A stretch of 64,000 bases of DNA, from the NCBI GenBank assembly GCA_030549175.1, contig JAUKUA010000001.1:372001-436000 (forward strand), in the 5' to 3' direction. This stretch comes from Lasiosphaeris hirsuta. Taxonomy: Eukaryota; Ascomycota; Sordariomycetes; Sordariales; Lasiosphaeriaceae. This document shows, piece after piece, positions 24,421 through 35,015 of this stretch. The first letter of the stretch is position 1, and each line of letters begins with the position of its first letter. Both the position numbers and the translations under genes were made by a program. Under the pieces are notes generated by a model. The model saw only the letters and a list, made by a program, of their open reading frames with translations, was not told where the DNA came from and ran no database searches.

Positions 24421-27400
24421 ATGCAGTGGACCGAGCCCCATAGCACAGATCAGTCGTCCACCACATCCACAGTTACGGGATCGCTGGTTGAGCCTGGCAA
24501 GATGAAGATCGGCTACTTTAGCAATGAGTTTCCCCACGATGACCTCGCCACCCTCTTCCGCAAGCTTTACGCCCACAGCAAGGATCTGCGCCATCCGACA
24601 CTAGCCCTCTTCATTGACGAGGCTACCTTGGCATTGCGCGATGAAGTGCGGCAGCTGGCGGCGCCGCTCCGCGCCCTGGTCCCAACGTTTGAGACCATCT
24701 TCGACCTCGCCGATGAGACGGCGGTCCGCACGGGCCCGCTTGGGGGCGCCATCGACGGCATGCTGCTCTGCACCGTCCAGCTGGCCACCTTGATCGGCTA
24801 CTATGAGAGCAGCGCCGAAGACGAGTATGACTTCCACGGCACAGACGCGGCCCTGGCCGGTCTCGGCACCGGGCTGCTGGCCACCGCTGCCGTCTCCCTC
24901 GCCCCGACCCTCTCCGACCTTCCGCTCTCCGGAGCCGAGGTGGTTCGGACTGCCTTCCGACTAGGCGTCCTTGTCGACGAGGTTTCGCAAAACCTGCAGC
25001 CCCGTCCGGCTGAGGGCACCGGCGACAGCTGGGCGCACGTGGTGCCCGGCGTGGCGGTCGAGGAGGCCCAGGAAGAGCTGGATGCCGTCCATGCCGCCGA
25101 GGTACGGAACCCGCCCCCCCACACCATTGACTCCAAGACACGTTCGGGCTAACAATTCCCAGAACACCCCCGAGCCAAATCAGGTCTTCATCAGCGCGCT
25201 GAGCCCTACCTCGGTGACGGTCAGCGGCCCGCCGGCACGCCTCAAGCACCTCTTCCACGTATCCGACTTCTTCCGGGACCGCGACTGTGTTGCCCTGCCC
25301 GTGTTCGGTGGTCTGTGCCATGCTCCCCACATATACAACAAGTCGCACGTCGACAGCATCGTCAACACCAAGTCGATGGAGCTGCTGAACACCCGCCTCG
25401 CCCCCGGCGTGCGCGTCTTCTCCACCAGCACCGGCAAGCCCTTCCCTGCAAAGACGGCTGGGGGTCTATTCCACAACATTATCGAGGAGCTGATGACGCA
25501 GAAGATCCAGTGGGGCAATGTCATCGAGGGCATCCTCAAGCAGTCCAAGGACGTGGCCGCGTCCGACTGCCAGGTCCTCATCTTCCGCAACACACTACCA
25601 GCCCGCGACCTCGTCACGGCGCTGAGCGCCGAGACGCAGCAGATGCGCACAAGCGTCAAGGACCTCGTGCCGTGGATCTCGAAGCCCGAATCGGCGCCGC
25701 GCGGTCCGAGAGGTGCCCAGCAGGCCAAGATCGCCATCGTGGGCATGTCGTGCCGCTTACCCGGCGGCGCCGACAGCACCGAGAAGTTCTGGGACGTCTT
25801 GGACAAAGGCCTCGACGTGCATCGCAAGGTGCCGGCCGACCGTTTCGACATCGCCTCGCACTTCGACCCCACAGGCAAGCGCGTCAACAGCAGCCCAACG
25901 GAATATGGCTGCTTCATCGATGAGCCCGGCCTCTTCGACGCCCCCTTCTTCAACATGTCGCCGCGCGAAGCACTGCAGACCGACCCCATGCAGAGGCTGG
26001 CCATGGTCACGGCCTATGAGGCGATGGAGCGCGCAGGCTACGTCGCGAACCGCACCGCGTCCACCGACCTGCACCGCACTGGTACCTTTTACGCCCAAGC
26101 CTGTGACGACTACCGCGAAGTTCAGTCCAACCAAGAAGTCGGCACGTATTTCATCACGGGCGGCTGCCGCGCCTTCGGCCCTGGCCGTATCAACTACTTT
26201 TTCAAGTTCGCCGGTCCCAGCTACAGCATTGACACTGCCTGCTCGTCCGGTCTGGCCACCATCCATGTATGTTCCAAGGGTTAGCAGTGTTGTTGGGGGG
26301 GGGGGGGGGGGGGGGGGGGGCGTTGAGTCTGGGTGCTGACGTGACGATAGCTTGCGTGCAACTCGCTCTGGAACCGCGACACCGACATGGCCGTGGCTGG
26401 CGGCATGAATATACTGACAAACAGCGACGCCTTTGCGGGTCTCGGTCAGGGACATTTCTTAACCAAGACGCCGAATGCGTGCAAGACGTGGGATGCCACA
26501 GCGGACGGCTACTGCCGCGCTGACGGTGTTGCATCCGTCGTTCTCAAGCGACTGGAGGACGCCGAGGCTGACAACGATAACATCCTCGGGGTCATCCTGG
26601 CGGCCGGCACCAACCATTCGGCCGAGGCTGTGTCCATCACGCATCCGCATGCCGGACACCAGGCCTACCTCACACGCCGTCTCATGAAGGACGCCGCCGT
26701 GGACGTCCGGGACGTGAGCTACATCGAGATGCACGGTACTGGCACCCAAGCTGGCGACATGGAAGAGATGCAGTCCGTGACGAACGTGTTCGCGCCCGCG
26801 ACCGGCGCGAGCCGCCGTGGGGCCAAGCAGCCTCTGTACATCGGCGCCGTCAAGTCCAACGTGGGCCATTCCGAGGCCACTGCGGGCACCACCGCGCTTC
26901 TCAAGGTGCTGCTCATGCTGGAGAAGCAGGCCATTCCGCGGCACGTCGGCATCAAGACGGTCATCAACCCCAACCTTCCGAAGGACTTGGATCGCCGGAA
27001 TTTGCACATCCCGTTCGAGAAGACGCCGTGGCTTCGCAGTCCCGAACGCAAGCGCATCGCCGTCGTCAACAACTTTGGTGCCGCCGGCGGCAACACGAGT
27101 ATCGTCGTCGAGGAGGGCCCGCTGCGCGATGTTCGCACCGAGGTGGACCCGCGCGCCAGCCACCTCGTCACGGTGTCGGCCAAAAGCAAGTTCTCGCTCA
27201 AGGGCAATCTCGAGCGCCTTGTCAAGTACCTCGAGGAACACCCGGGTGCGCCAGTGTCTGATCTGGCCTACACCACGACGGCGCGGCGCACACACTACAA
27301 CTACCGCGTGGCTGTGAACGGGTCCGATGTCGCGTCTCTCAAGAAGCAGCTGACCAAGTTCATCCAGTCGGCCGACACCCACAAGTCCATCCCCGCAACG

Positions 27401-30080
27401 GGCGCTCCCCCCATCGTCTTTGCCTTCACCGGCCAAGGCGCGTCTTACCGCTCGATGAACCTCGAGCTCTTCCGTGACGCGCCATACTTCCGTTCGCAGC
27501 TGCTCAACCTCGATACCCTCGCGCAGGGTCAGGGCTTCCCCTCGTTCATCCCGGCTGTCGATGGTAGCCACCCGCAAGACCACGCCCACTCGGCTGTCGT
27601 AACCCAGCTCGCCCTCGTCTGCACTGAGATTGCGCTCGCAAGGTACTGGGCATCGCTCGGTGTCAAGCCCGACGTGGTTATCGGACATAGTCTGGGCGAG
27701 TATGCAGCCTTGTACACGGCGGGCGTCCTATCCGCCGCAGATGCCATTTTCCTGGTTGGCCGGCGCGCTGCCATGCTCGAGCAGAGGTGTCAGTCCGGCA
27801 GCCACAAGATGTTGGCCGTCCGGGCATCGCTTGAGCTGGTGACCGAGAAGGCGGCTGGCCGACCGTTTGAGGTGGCCTGCATCAACGGGCCGAACGATAC
27901 GGTGCTCGGCGGCACCGCAGCCGAGATGGACGCCTTGGCAACCGCGCTGCAGGCCGAGGGACTGAAGTGCTTCCCGCTCGACGTCCAATTTGCCTTCCAC
28001 TCGTCGCAGACAGACCCCATGCTGGACGAGTTTGAGGAGGCGGCGGGCGCTGGCGTGCTGTTCCAGGCACCCAACCTGCCCATCATTTCTCCCCTGCTGG
28101 GCCGCGTCATCTTCGATGAGAAGACTGTCAACGCGAGCTATGTCAGACGGGCGACGCGTGAGACGGTTGACTTTGTAGCCGCCGTCAACGCGGCACGCCG
28201 CACGGGAACCATCGACGAGACCATGGTCTGGGTTGAGATCGGCCCGCACCCGGTGTGCCTGGGCTTCGCGCGTGGCATCCTACCGTCGCTGGCGGCCGCA
28301 GTTCCCTCGTTGCGCCGTGGTGAGGACAACTGGCAGACACTCGCGCACAGTCTGGGTGTCGTGTACGCCGCCGGCTTGGCCATTCAATGGGACGAGTTCC
28401 ATCGTCCCTTTGAGACAGGTCTGCGTCTGCTAGACCTGCCCACGTACGCGTGGAACGACAAAACCATATGGATACAGTACAACGGCGATTGGAATCTCAC
28501 CAAGGGCAATACCTTTTACGACGAGGAGAAAAAGGTAGCAGCCGCCAAGGGAAATCCTCTCACGGCGCCGATATCCAGCCTGCGCACGTCGCTGGTCCAC
28601 CGTGTTGTTGAGGAGTCGTTTGACGGCGCCGCTGGGCGGGTTGTTGTGCAATCCGACTTGATGCAGCCCGACTTCCTGGCCGCCGCTTGGGGTCATCAAA
28701 TGAACGGAGCGGGTGTGGTGACATCGGCAAGTCGAACAAAAGGGGAAGCGAGATCTAATGAGTGAACAAAGCTAACACATGCCTTCTCCAGTCAATACAC
28801 GCGGATATCGCGCTTACCCTCGGCAAGTACCTTGTCGAGAAGCTGCTGCCGAAGTCGAAGAAGGGAGTGGTCGATTTTGACGTGCACGATCTGTTTGTAC
28901 GGGAGGGAATGGTCGCCCAGAAGAACACCAAGGTGCCGCAGCTGATCCAGATCTCGATTGCAACCGACGATATCAACTCGGGGGTGGCCAGCCTCGAGTG
29001 GTACAACCTCGCCGCCGATGGCTCGCTCGCCGATGAGGAGCCCGTCGTGGTGGCACAGGTGCTATTTGGGTCGTCGGCGGCTAACTGGCTAGCAAGCTGG
29101 GTGCCCATGGCCCATCTCGTCCAGGGACGCATCGAGGCCCTCGAGAGGCTGGCGAATGAGGGAGTTGCCAACCGGCTGTCGCACAACATGGCGTACCTTT
29201 TGTTCGCCACCAACCTGGTCGACTACGCGGCCAAGTATCGCGGCATGCAATCCGTGGTTATGCACGAGCTCGAGGCCGTTGCCGATGTTACCATCAAGAA
29301 GGACGCCGGCGGTGTCTGGACAGTGCCGCCCTTCTTCATCGACAGCGTGTGCCACTTGGCAGGCTTTGTCATGAACTGCTCAGACTCGATCGACACAAAG
29401 ACCGGATTTTGCGTGACGCCCGGCTGGGACTCGATGCGGTTCGCCCGCCCTCTTGTCGCCGGCGGCAAGTACCGCTCCTACGTCAAAATGATCCCAACGG
29501 CCGAGGACAGCTCCGTGTTCCTTGGCGACGTCTACATTCTGCAGGACGGCGAGATCATGGGTCTTGTGCAGGGCATCAAGTTCCGGCGGTACCCGCGCGT
29601 GCTGCTCAACCGTTTCTTCTCGGCGCCCGACCTCAAGAACCCCGCATCCGGCACCCCCCAGGCGATCAAGGCCCCAGTGGTAGCACCGAAGCACGCGCAG
29701 GCGCCGCCGCCCCAGCCGAAGCCCGCGCCGCAGCCCAAGCCCGCGCCCGCGCCAGCGCCCCCCCCGCCCCCGTCGCTACGCCCGCCCCTATTGCTGCACC
29801 AGCCCCCGCGCCGGTGGCTGCGCCAGCTGCAGCGACTGCGGCCGACGCGGACAGCACTGCATCCAAGGCCATGGCGCTCGTGGCGACCGAGTCGGGGCTG
29901 GACCCAGCCGACCTCGTGGATGATGCCAGCTTTTCGAACCTGGGTGTCGACAGTCTGATGAGTCTTGTAATCGCGGAGAAGCTTCGGGACCAGCTCGGGG
30001 TTGTTGTGTCGGGTAGTCTTTTCTTGGAGTATCCGACCGTCGGGGACTTGCGCGCGTGGCTGGTCGAGTACTACGGGTAG
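24421..30080 (+). CDS. non-reducing polyketide synthase, SAT-KS-AT-PT-ACP, no TE (emodin/atrochrysone type), frame break before ACP
   Basis: Exons are 24421-25101, 25163-26266, 26351-28726 and 28792-30080, about 1816 residues, usual for MdpG/ACAS-type synthases. The first two introns are GT-AG; the third is GC-AG (GCAAGT). SAT spans about residues 30-370 with Cys117 in [11 protein letters not shown] has Cys587 in DTACSSGL, His723 in EMHGTGT and His768 in [11 protein letters not shown] has Ser1042 in [11 protein letters not shown] has His1377 in GHQMNGAGV and Asp1571 in [12 protein letters not shown]. One ACP has Ser near 1774 in LGVDSLMSL. There is no TE, which matches the divergent lactamase-type thioesterase. 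The product class, an octaketide anthrone precursor, is inferred. Oddity: the ACP frame differs by one base from the PT frame, the change falling in the C8 run at 29758-29765 in the Pro/Ala linker. No intron fits; as written the ACP would be lost. Confidence 0.95.
26295..26320 (+). repeat. G26 homopolymer inside PKS intron 2
   Basis: 26 consecutive G lie within the 84-bp intron 26267-26350. The tract is absent from the mature message but is likely length-variable and error-prone in sequencing. Confidence 0.9.
29758..29765 (+). other. C8 run at the PKS frame change
   Basis: Upstream of this run the PT frame is open. Downstream only the frame one base over encodes the Ala/Pro linker and the complete ACP. 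The run is the simplest site for the one-base discrepancy. Confidence 0.75.
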
Positions 30081-31149
30081 GCGGTAGCTGGGGAGGTTAT
30101 GGTTCGGGCTGGTGGTCGGTCGGTTTGTGCTTGATGGTTCGCGCATATTGTGTAGCTGTGGTAGACGGCATGGTTTCGCTGTTCTTCTGATTCCTCAAGA
30201 ACTTTTCTGTAGAATTTCCAATTGCAATGTTCATGATGTCATAATGGAAATGATATCCTCTGTGCTCGCTGCAAGAACCCTGCCCTTAGGACTGAAGTTT
30301 TTTCTGTGGCCTGTGCGCACGCTATCCTTTACAGCTTCCCTGGTCCTTCCTGGTTCTCTTTCCTCCTTCGAAGACAAGTCGATAAAAGTTATATTTGGTA
30401 AAAGAGCATAACGTTACCGGCTAGCGAAACAACAACGGGTTGGATTGGATATTATCCTTGGGGTGCCGTATCCTTAAGCTGCCAAATATAACTTCTCCCC
30501 GCCAGTTTATTATCGTCATTCTAATGTGTCACATTCAAACATTGGCCTGGGTAATACAAGTCGAAGGATGAGTTGTTGGTCTTGCCGAGGTATTACCCAC
30601 TTGTAGTAGATATCAATATAACGAGTTCGTACCACGTGCCACACTGCTGAGCTCACCTAAGGTCAACAGGGTAAAGTACCTCCTTGACCTAGGGCCACAG
30701 TGAACACAAGGCACCTCCAATAACAAGGATCATCCCACAAGGAAATCCGCACCATCACGTGGTCAGTGGCTTTCGGCCCGCACGCAGGTTGATGGATCCT
30801 CAGGCACGGCCACGGGCCAAGCCGGGATCCAAACACCACCAGCAAGCAAAGCCGGCCTACCCAGTGGACCTGGCTCATGCTAGGTAACGTCACTAGACTT
30901 CAGATTTGTCATGGACGGCCACACAACCTCAGCATCGTGGTCGGAGCTGCAGTAGTAAGCCAAAAGATCAGCATGACGATTTAGCAGGGAACCTCCAAGC
31001 TATCGCAGTCATCCCTTTGGAGGAACTGAACCCCGACGTTCTCCGGAGTTTAGCTTCAGTGCTAACAGGTGGCCACGACCGGGCCCATCGGGTACCCACG
31101 GGCCAACAAAGGGAACCGCCGCTGTGACAAGACGCTAGCCATGACACTA
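30081..31149. other. intergenic, PKS 3' side
   Basis: No gene recognised. The right part (about 30640-31149) has weak coding-like frames next to the LINE fragment and may be additional element sequence. Confidence 0.4.
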
Positions 31150-31893
31150 GCGACTCGGTGACCGACGTAAGTACCAAGGACGTGAGCTAAGTCGGATGAA
31201 TCTCCTCGCGAAGGCCTTCTTCCGGTCTTCGACCAGGTATTAAATCGTGGGGATACCGGACTCCAGGTGTAGCACAGGGATACGTATGGTCTACCACGCC
31301 GGTAAGGCCGCCCGGAGGCCGTCGTTGGTTACCACATCGAGTGTGTCGTTAACGAAGCAGTCACCACACAGGCCATACCAGAGCTCTACCACATACAGCA
31401 GTGTGGGTAGGAGGGTGGTTTTGACTGCCTGGACCGTGAGCCTCGGGGCTAGCCCCTTGACCTTGCCCGAGATCCGTTCTAGGAGCGTGGTCGTGGGCTT
31501 ACCCCTAGCCACCACAGCCATAGTGTAGGCTCTGAAGTGGAGGAGGGGGTCGAACCACACTCCTAGTCACCGCAGGACCTCCCGGTGTGGCACGACGACT
31601 CCCTGGACTAGAATATCCGACCGCGGGCCTCTCTTCGGCGTGAAGAGGATGTACTCGCTCTTCGCGCCGTCGAACGGCACCCCGTTGTCTCTCCCCCAGG
31701 TTAGAAGCTCTCCCAGCCTAGCCGTGAGCTTGGCCCGTACCGTCTCCTCCGTCTTACCGAACGCTAGGACTGTGACGTCGTCGGCGTAGCAGTAGGTATG
31801 GTCTGACAGGTCCATCTTTACCATAGCCGCGAGGTAGAGGGTAAAGAGGATGGGTGACAGCGGGGAGCCTTGCGGTAGGCCGCCGGTTGGCAT
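31150..31893 (-). mobile_element. 5'-truncated LINE (Tad-like) reverse-transcriptase fragment
   Basis: On the minus strand from 31893 the frame reads PTGGLPQGSPLSPILFTLYL, then the catalytic YADD in DHTYCYADDVTVLAF (near 31775-31790), then DGAKSEYILFTPK. After a stop at about 31568 the same frame continues with GVWFDPLLHFRAYTM, KTTLLPTLLYVVELWYG and, past another stop, YLVEDRKKAFARRFIRL. This is the palm/thumb and C-terminal part of a non-LTR reverse transcriptase. Stops and the lost 5' half make it inactive. It is less decayed than its relative at 4600-6420 and has the same orientation. It lies between the PKS and the dehydratase gene. Confidence 0.85.
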
Positions 31894-32369
31894 CTAAAAG
31901 GGTACTTACTAGGGGTGTACCCTCACTTTTACTCCGGGTGCATCCCCTAAATGTATGGTTAGGGTTATGTATGGGGAAGAGTCCAGGGGCAAGCTACAAT
32001 CCAAGTAGTCAACCACATCTTCGTACTACCAGCTGTCAACATCGGCTCCTGCCAAAATTTACATGTAAAATGGTGCATCAATTGATCCTACAGGACTAAA
32101 TGAAGCTATTAGCGATACGAAATGATATCTGTTGACTAAATGAGCAATAGTTGACGTTGTTAAGTAGGAGATTGCACCTTTTTTGGCGTTGCGGCATGGG
32201 GGTGATACGTGGAAATATTTTGCAGTGGAGGGTTGAAGTGGTGGTGGTAGTGGTGGTTAACTTGGTGTTTTTTTTTTTTTTTTGGGGATCGCTTGAGGGG
32301 GTGGTGCAAATCCCGACAATTCTCAATTCTCCGAGTGGTATTCTACCAAATCTATGCTAGGCGTTGCAC
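31894..32369. other. intergenic, with T-run
   Basis: No gene. GTG/GGT-rich sequence at 32238-32262 is followed by a T-run at 32268-32283. Confidence 0.5.
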
Positions 32370-33046
32370 TCAATCATTTTGATAAAAGATATTATCGAAA
32401 TTATGTTCCTTGAAGCGCAGGCCTGGTTCCAACCCAGCCCATTTCCAAACACCATCAACCTTGCGATAGTGAACAGTTGAGTTGCCCGAGGCGTGACCCC
32501 TACGCTGCACCACCTTCAGCGTCTCATCCGTGTATCGTTGATGAGCCACGCGCATCTGGTGCGTGCCGACAATGTAGTCGTCGGCCTTTTGGACGAACCT
32601 ACTCGCTCCGATGAGATGCTGACTGGCGCATCTTTTTTTTTTTTTTTTTGCATGTCAGCACGTGGTCTCCCAGCTCGGGACAGGAGGACAAAGTAAATAC
32701 CTCTTGGAGCCGAGGAACTGCGGGTCCTTGACGGTGGCGATAAACTCTTCGGCCGGAATGGCCTCCCAGTACTTATCCATGAAGGCGCGATAATCGATCT
32801 GTGCGTGCTTGTTAGCCCAGGATCAAATCGCAAAAGGAGGAATGGGCATCTCACCAGCAGCGTCGGCGTGGCGTTGCGGAGGAAGCGGTCCCAGTCCTTG
32901 GTGTCGTAGCTCTCTGCCCACTCAAAAATAGCGGTTGTGCAGCCGATGACATCTGATATTGTAAGCCAAGGAAGATGCGACTGCATCGGCTCCATGTGCC
33001 AACTCTTACCTTCGGGGGAAGGCGTCTTCTCAACGTATGCAGCCAT
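32370..33046 (-). CDS. scytalone dehydratase-like NTF2-fold dehydratase (MdpB/ClaB-like)
   Basis: Four exons: 33010-33046, 32855-32952, 32701-32798 and 32370-32598, total 153 residues. All introns are GT-AG and keep phase; intron 3 holds an 18-base T run (plus strand). Core sequences are EDVIGCTTAIFEWAESYDTK, DWDRFLRNATPTLL, DYRAFMDKYWEAIPAEEF and DYIVGTHQMRVAHQRYTD, ending NFDNIFYQND. The Tyr, Asp and His pattern matches scytalone dehydratase relatives that dehydrate reduced hydroxyanthraquinones, as MdpB does after MdpC reduction of emodin, giving chrysophanol-type or rearranged products. It is divergent from the reductase gene at 33605, which fits a reductase/dehydratase pair. Family is clear; substrate is inferred. 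Confidence 0.88.
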
Positions 33047-33604
33047 GGTGTTGGATGTTGTAGGGAAGTGGTGATCGGTGATGATGGTGTTATTGAAGTG
33101 TAAACATCTCTAGGAAAGAGCGTTGTGGTGACTTTAATATCAAATGGCTGAGAACCCACCCCCCCCCCCCCCTTCAGGCGTTACCTACTACGTCCTTTTT
33201 TCGGGGAAAAGCAGGGCTCTCGCCGTACTAGCGTCTGTCAAAGTCAATTGCAAAGGGAATAAAACGCAATTGCCCGCAGCTGCGCGCGTACTGCCGCGGC
33301 CGATTATGTCATTATTAATCATCCGAGTCCCGTTTGGCGCACTCGCACGATTTCGGGATCCGAAGGTGGAGTGCGACGGGGTCCCGGCTTCGGCGCTCGG
33401 GCTCGGCGACCGGGCTTCTACGGGATACGGAACCTTGGACAAAATGCTCCGATCCACGTCGACGGCATTGCAATGGGCGCGCTTCAAATGCCAACAAAAG
33501 GGGCTGTGGTCGGCAAAAGTCTTCTTCCTCAATCTAGCCAAAAGGTCCTCAATCATCACCAATTTACTCCCACACTTTATCACTTCAAACTCACCTCTAC
33601 CAAA
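33047..33604. promoter_or_regulatory. bidirectional promoter of dehydratase and reductase genes
   Basis: A 558-bp divergent gap. It holds TCGGGATCCGA at 33353-33363, matching the loose AflR pattern TCGN5CGA but not the stricter form of the consensus, and TCGN5CGG-like words at about 33390-33413. A C14 run lies at 33159-33172. Regulatory meaning is conjectural. Confidence 0.45.
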
Positions 33605-34481
33605 ATGACCGTGGCGACCTCCTACATCCCCGGCCGCCTTGACGGCAAGGTAGCCCTCGTAACAGGCTCCGGGAGAGGAATTGGCGCCGGCATCGCCATC
33701 CATCTGGGGCGACTAGGTGCCAAGGTGGTCGTCAACTACGCCAACTCGGCCGAGCACGCCGAGAAGGTCGTGGCCGAGATCAAGAGCCTTGGCTCCGATG
33801 CCGTGGCCTTCAAGGCCGACGTGCGCGACGTACCGCAAATAGTCAAGCTCTTTGACGATGCCGTCGCGCACTTTGGGCGTCTCGACATCGCCTGCAGCAA
33901 CTCGGGCGTCGTCAGCTTCGGGCATCTGAACGAGGTGACCGAGGAGGAATTCGACCGCGTCTTCAGCCTCAACACGCGCGGGCAGTTCTTTGTGGCCCGC
34001 GAGGCCTACCGCCACCTGAGCGAGGGCGGCCGCATCGTCCTCATGTCCTCCAACACGGCCAAGGACTTTAGCGTGCCGAAACACTCGCTCTACTCGGGCT
34101 CCAAGGGCGCCATCGACTCGTTTGTCCGCATCTTCTCAAAGGACTGCGGCGACAGGAAGATTACGGTGAATGCCGTGGCCCCCGGCGGTACCGTCACCGA
34201 TATGGTGGGTTCATATCATCTCTTTCATTTTCTGTTTTGCCGTGATGCTGATTTTCGGGTGTTTTTAGTTCCACGAGGTAGCCCATCATTACCTCCCAGC
34301 CGCCCTTTCCGGCGGGAAGGAGTACTCACCCGAGGAGCTCCAGGCCATGGCTGCCTTTGCCTCGCCGCTGCACCGCAACGGCTTCCCTCAGGACATCGCC
34401 AATGTTGTCGGCTTCCTCGTCAGCAAGGAGGGCGAGTGGATCAACGGGAAGATCATTACGCTAGACGGCGGAGCTGCGTAA
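33605..34481 (+). CDS. SDR naphthol/anthraquinone reductase (MdpC/versicolorin reductase-like)
   Basis: Exons are 33605-34204 and 34269-34481, total 270 residues. The 64-bp intron (GTGGGT...TTTTTAG) joins GTVTDM to FHEVAHHYL. It has the classical SDR signatures: GSGRGIG at residues 21-27, a [12 protein letters not shown] motif (NNAG equivalent), VLMSSNTAK, and the catalytic pair Tyr163/Lys167 in YSGSKGA. The C-terminus [11 protein letters not shown] fits the THN reductase/versicolorin reductase branch, where the C-terminal region closes the naphthol pocket. Such enzymes reduce emodin-type hydroquinones with NADPH before dehydration. It is paired divergently with the dehydratase. The start is the ATG in CAAAATGACC. 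Confidence in family is high; substrate is inferred. Confidence 0.9.
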
Positions 34482-34887
34482 GCCGGCAATTGTCTTGTTG
34501 GTGCCAGCGGTATTTGTGTAATAGATATAATAGATAGACATCATGATAACTCCGTCGGTACCTCCAAACCATATTGCCTTTGCAGGGACCCTGCCATCGC
34601 TCGCAAGACATATATATATTTTCTCCATTGTGGTTCGCGTAGATGAGTGTTGAAGTGAATGAGGAAAACCGCTTTTCGATCGGGGGAAGTGTCTCCCGGC
34701 CCGGAACTACGAGGAGGCTCTGAGGATGCTATTGACGGTCGGCCATTCCTCTATACCCGACCTTTTCTGGTTCATCCCCCCTCGCCACGAGGGCCATGTC
34801 CCTCGCCTTTACCACGAATTTGCCACGGTTATCACTCAAACCGATGCTGTACCTCGATATATCGTATAACTCGATCCTCAGGACCTA
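34482..34887. other. intergenic 3' of the reductase
   Basis: No gene; contains the reductase 3' region and ends at the TA that flanks the inserted transposon. Confidence 0.5.
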
Positions 34888-34928
34888 GAAGCACGGATCC
34901 CCTAACCGATTCCCCCCCTAGCCGATCA
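34888..34928 (+). repeat. left terminal inverted repeat
   Basis: 41 bp starting GAAGCACGG, preceded by TA (34886-34887). It matches the reverse complement of 36731-36771 except three positions. Confidence 0.92.
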
Positions 34929-35015
34929 CAATGTCCGCGATCGCGACACGACACCTCCCCAACTTCCACACACCACAACGACCGCGTTTTTGCCCTGATC
35001 CTCACCAAATTTGCC

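Noticed and set aside
29660..29860. A hidden intron explaining the PKS frame change
   Set aside because: GTAGCA at about 29680 is the only donor-like site, and none of the CAG acceptors downstream gives the needed phase; the linker reads naturally on both sides of the C run.
30081..31149. A thioesterase/cyclase domain following the ACP
   Set aside because: The ACP frame ends with a stop 16-20 residues after the last ACP helix, and no GxSxG-containing frame follows; the trans-acting lactamase thioesterase fills that role.
33353..33363. TCGGGATCCGA as a proven AflR operator
   Set aside because: It fits only the loose TCGN5CGA form, occurs once, and other cluster promoters lack it; kept only as a weak note.
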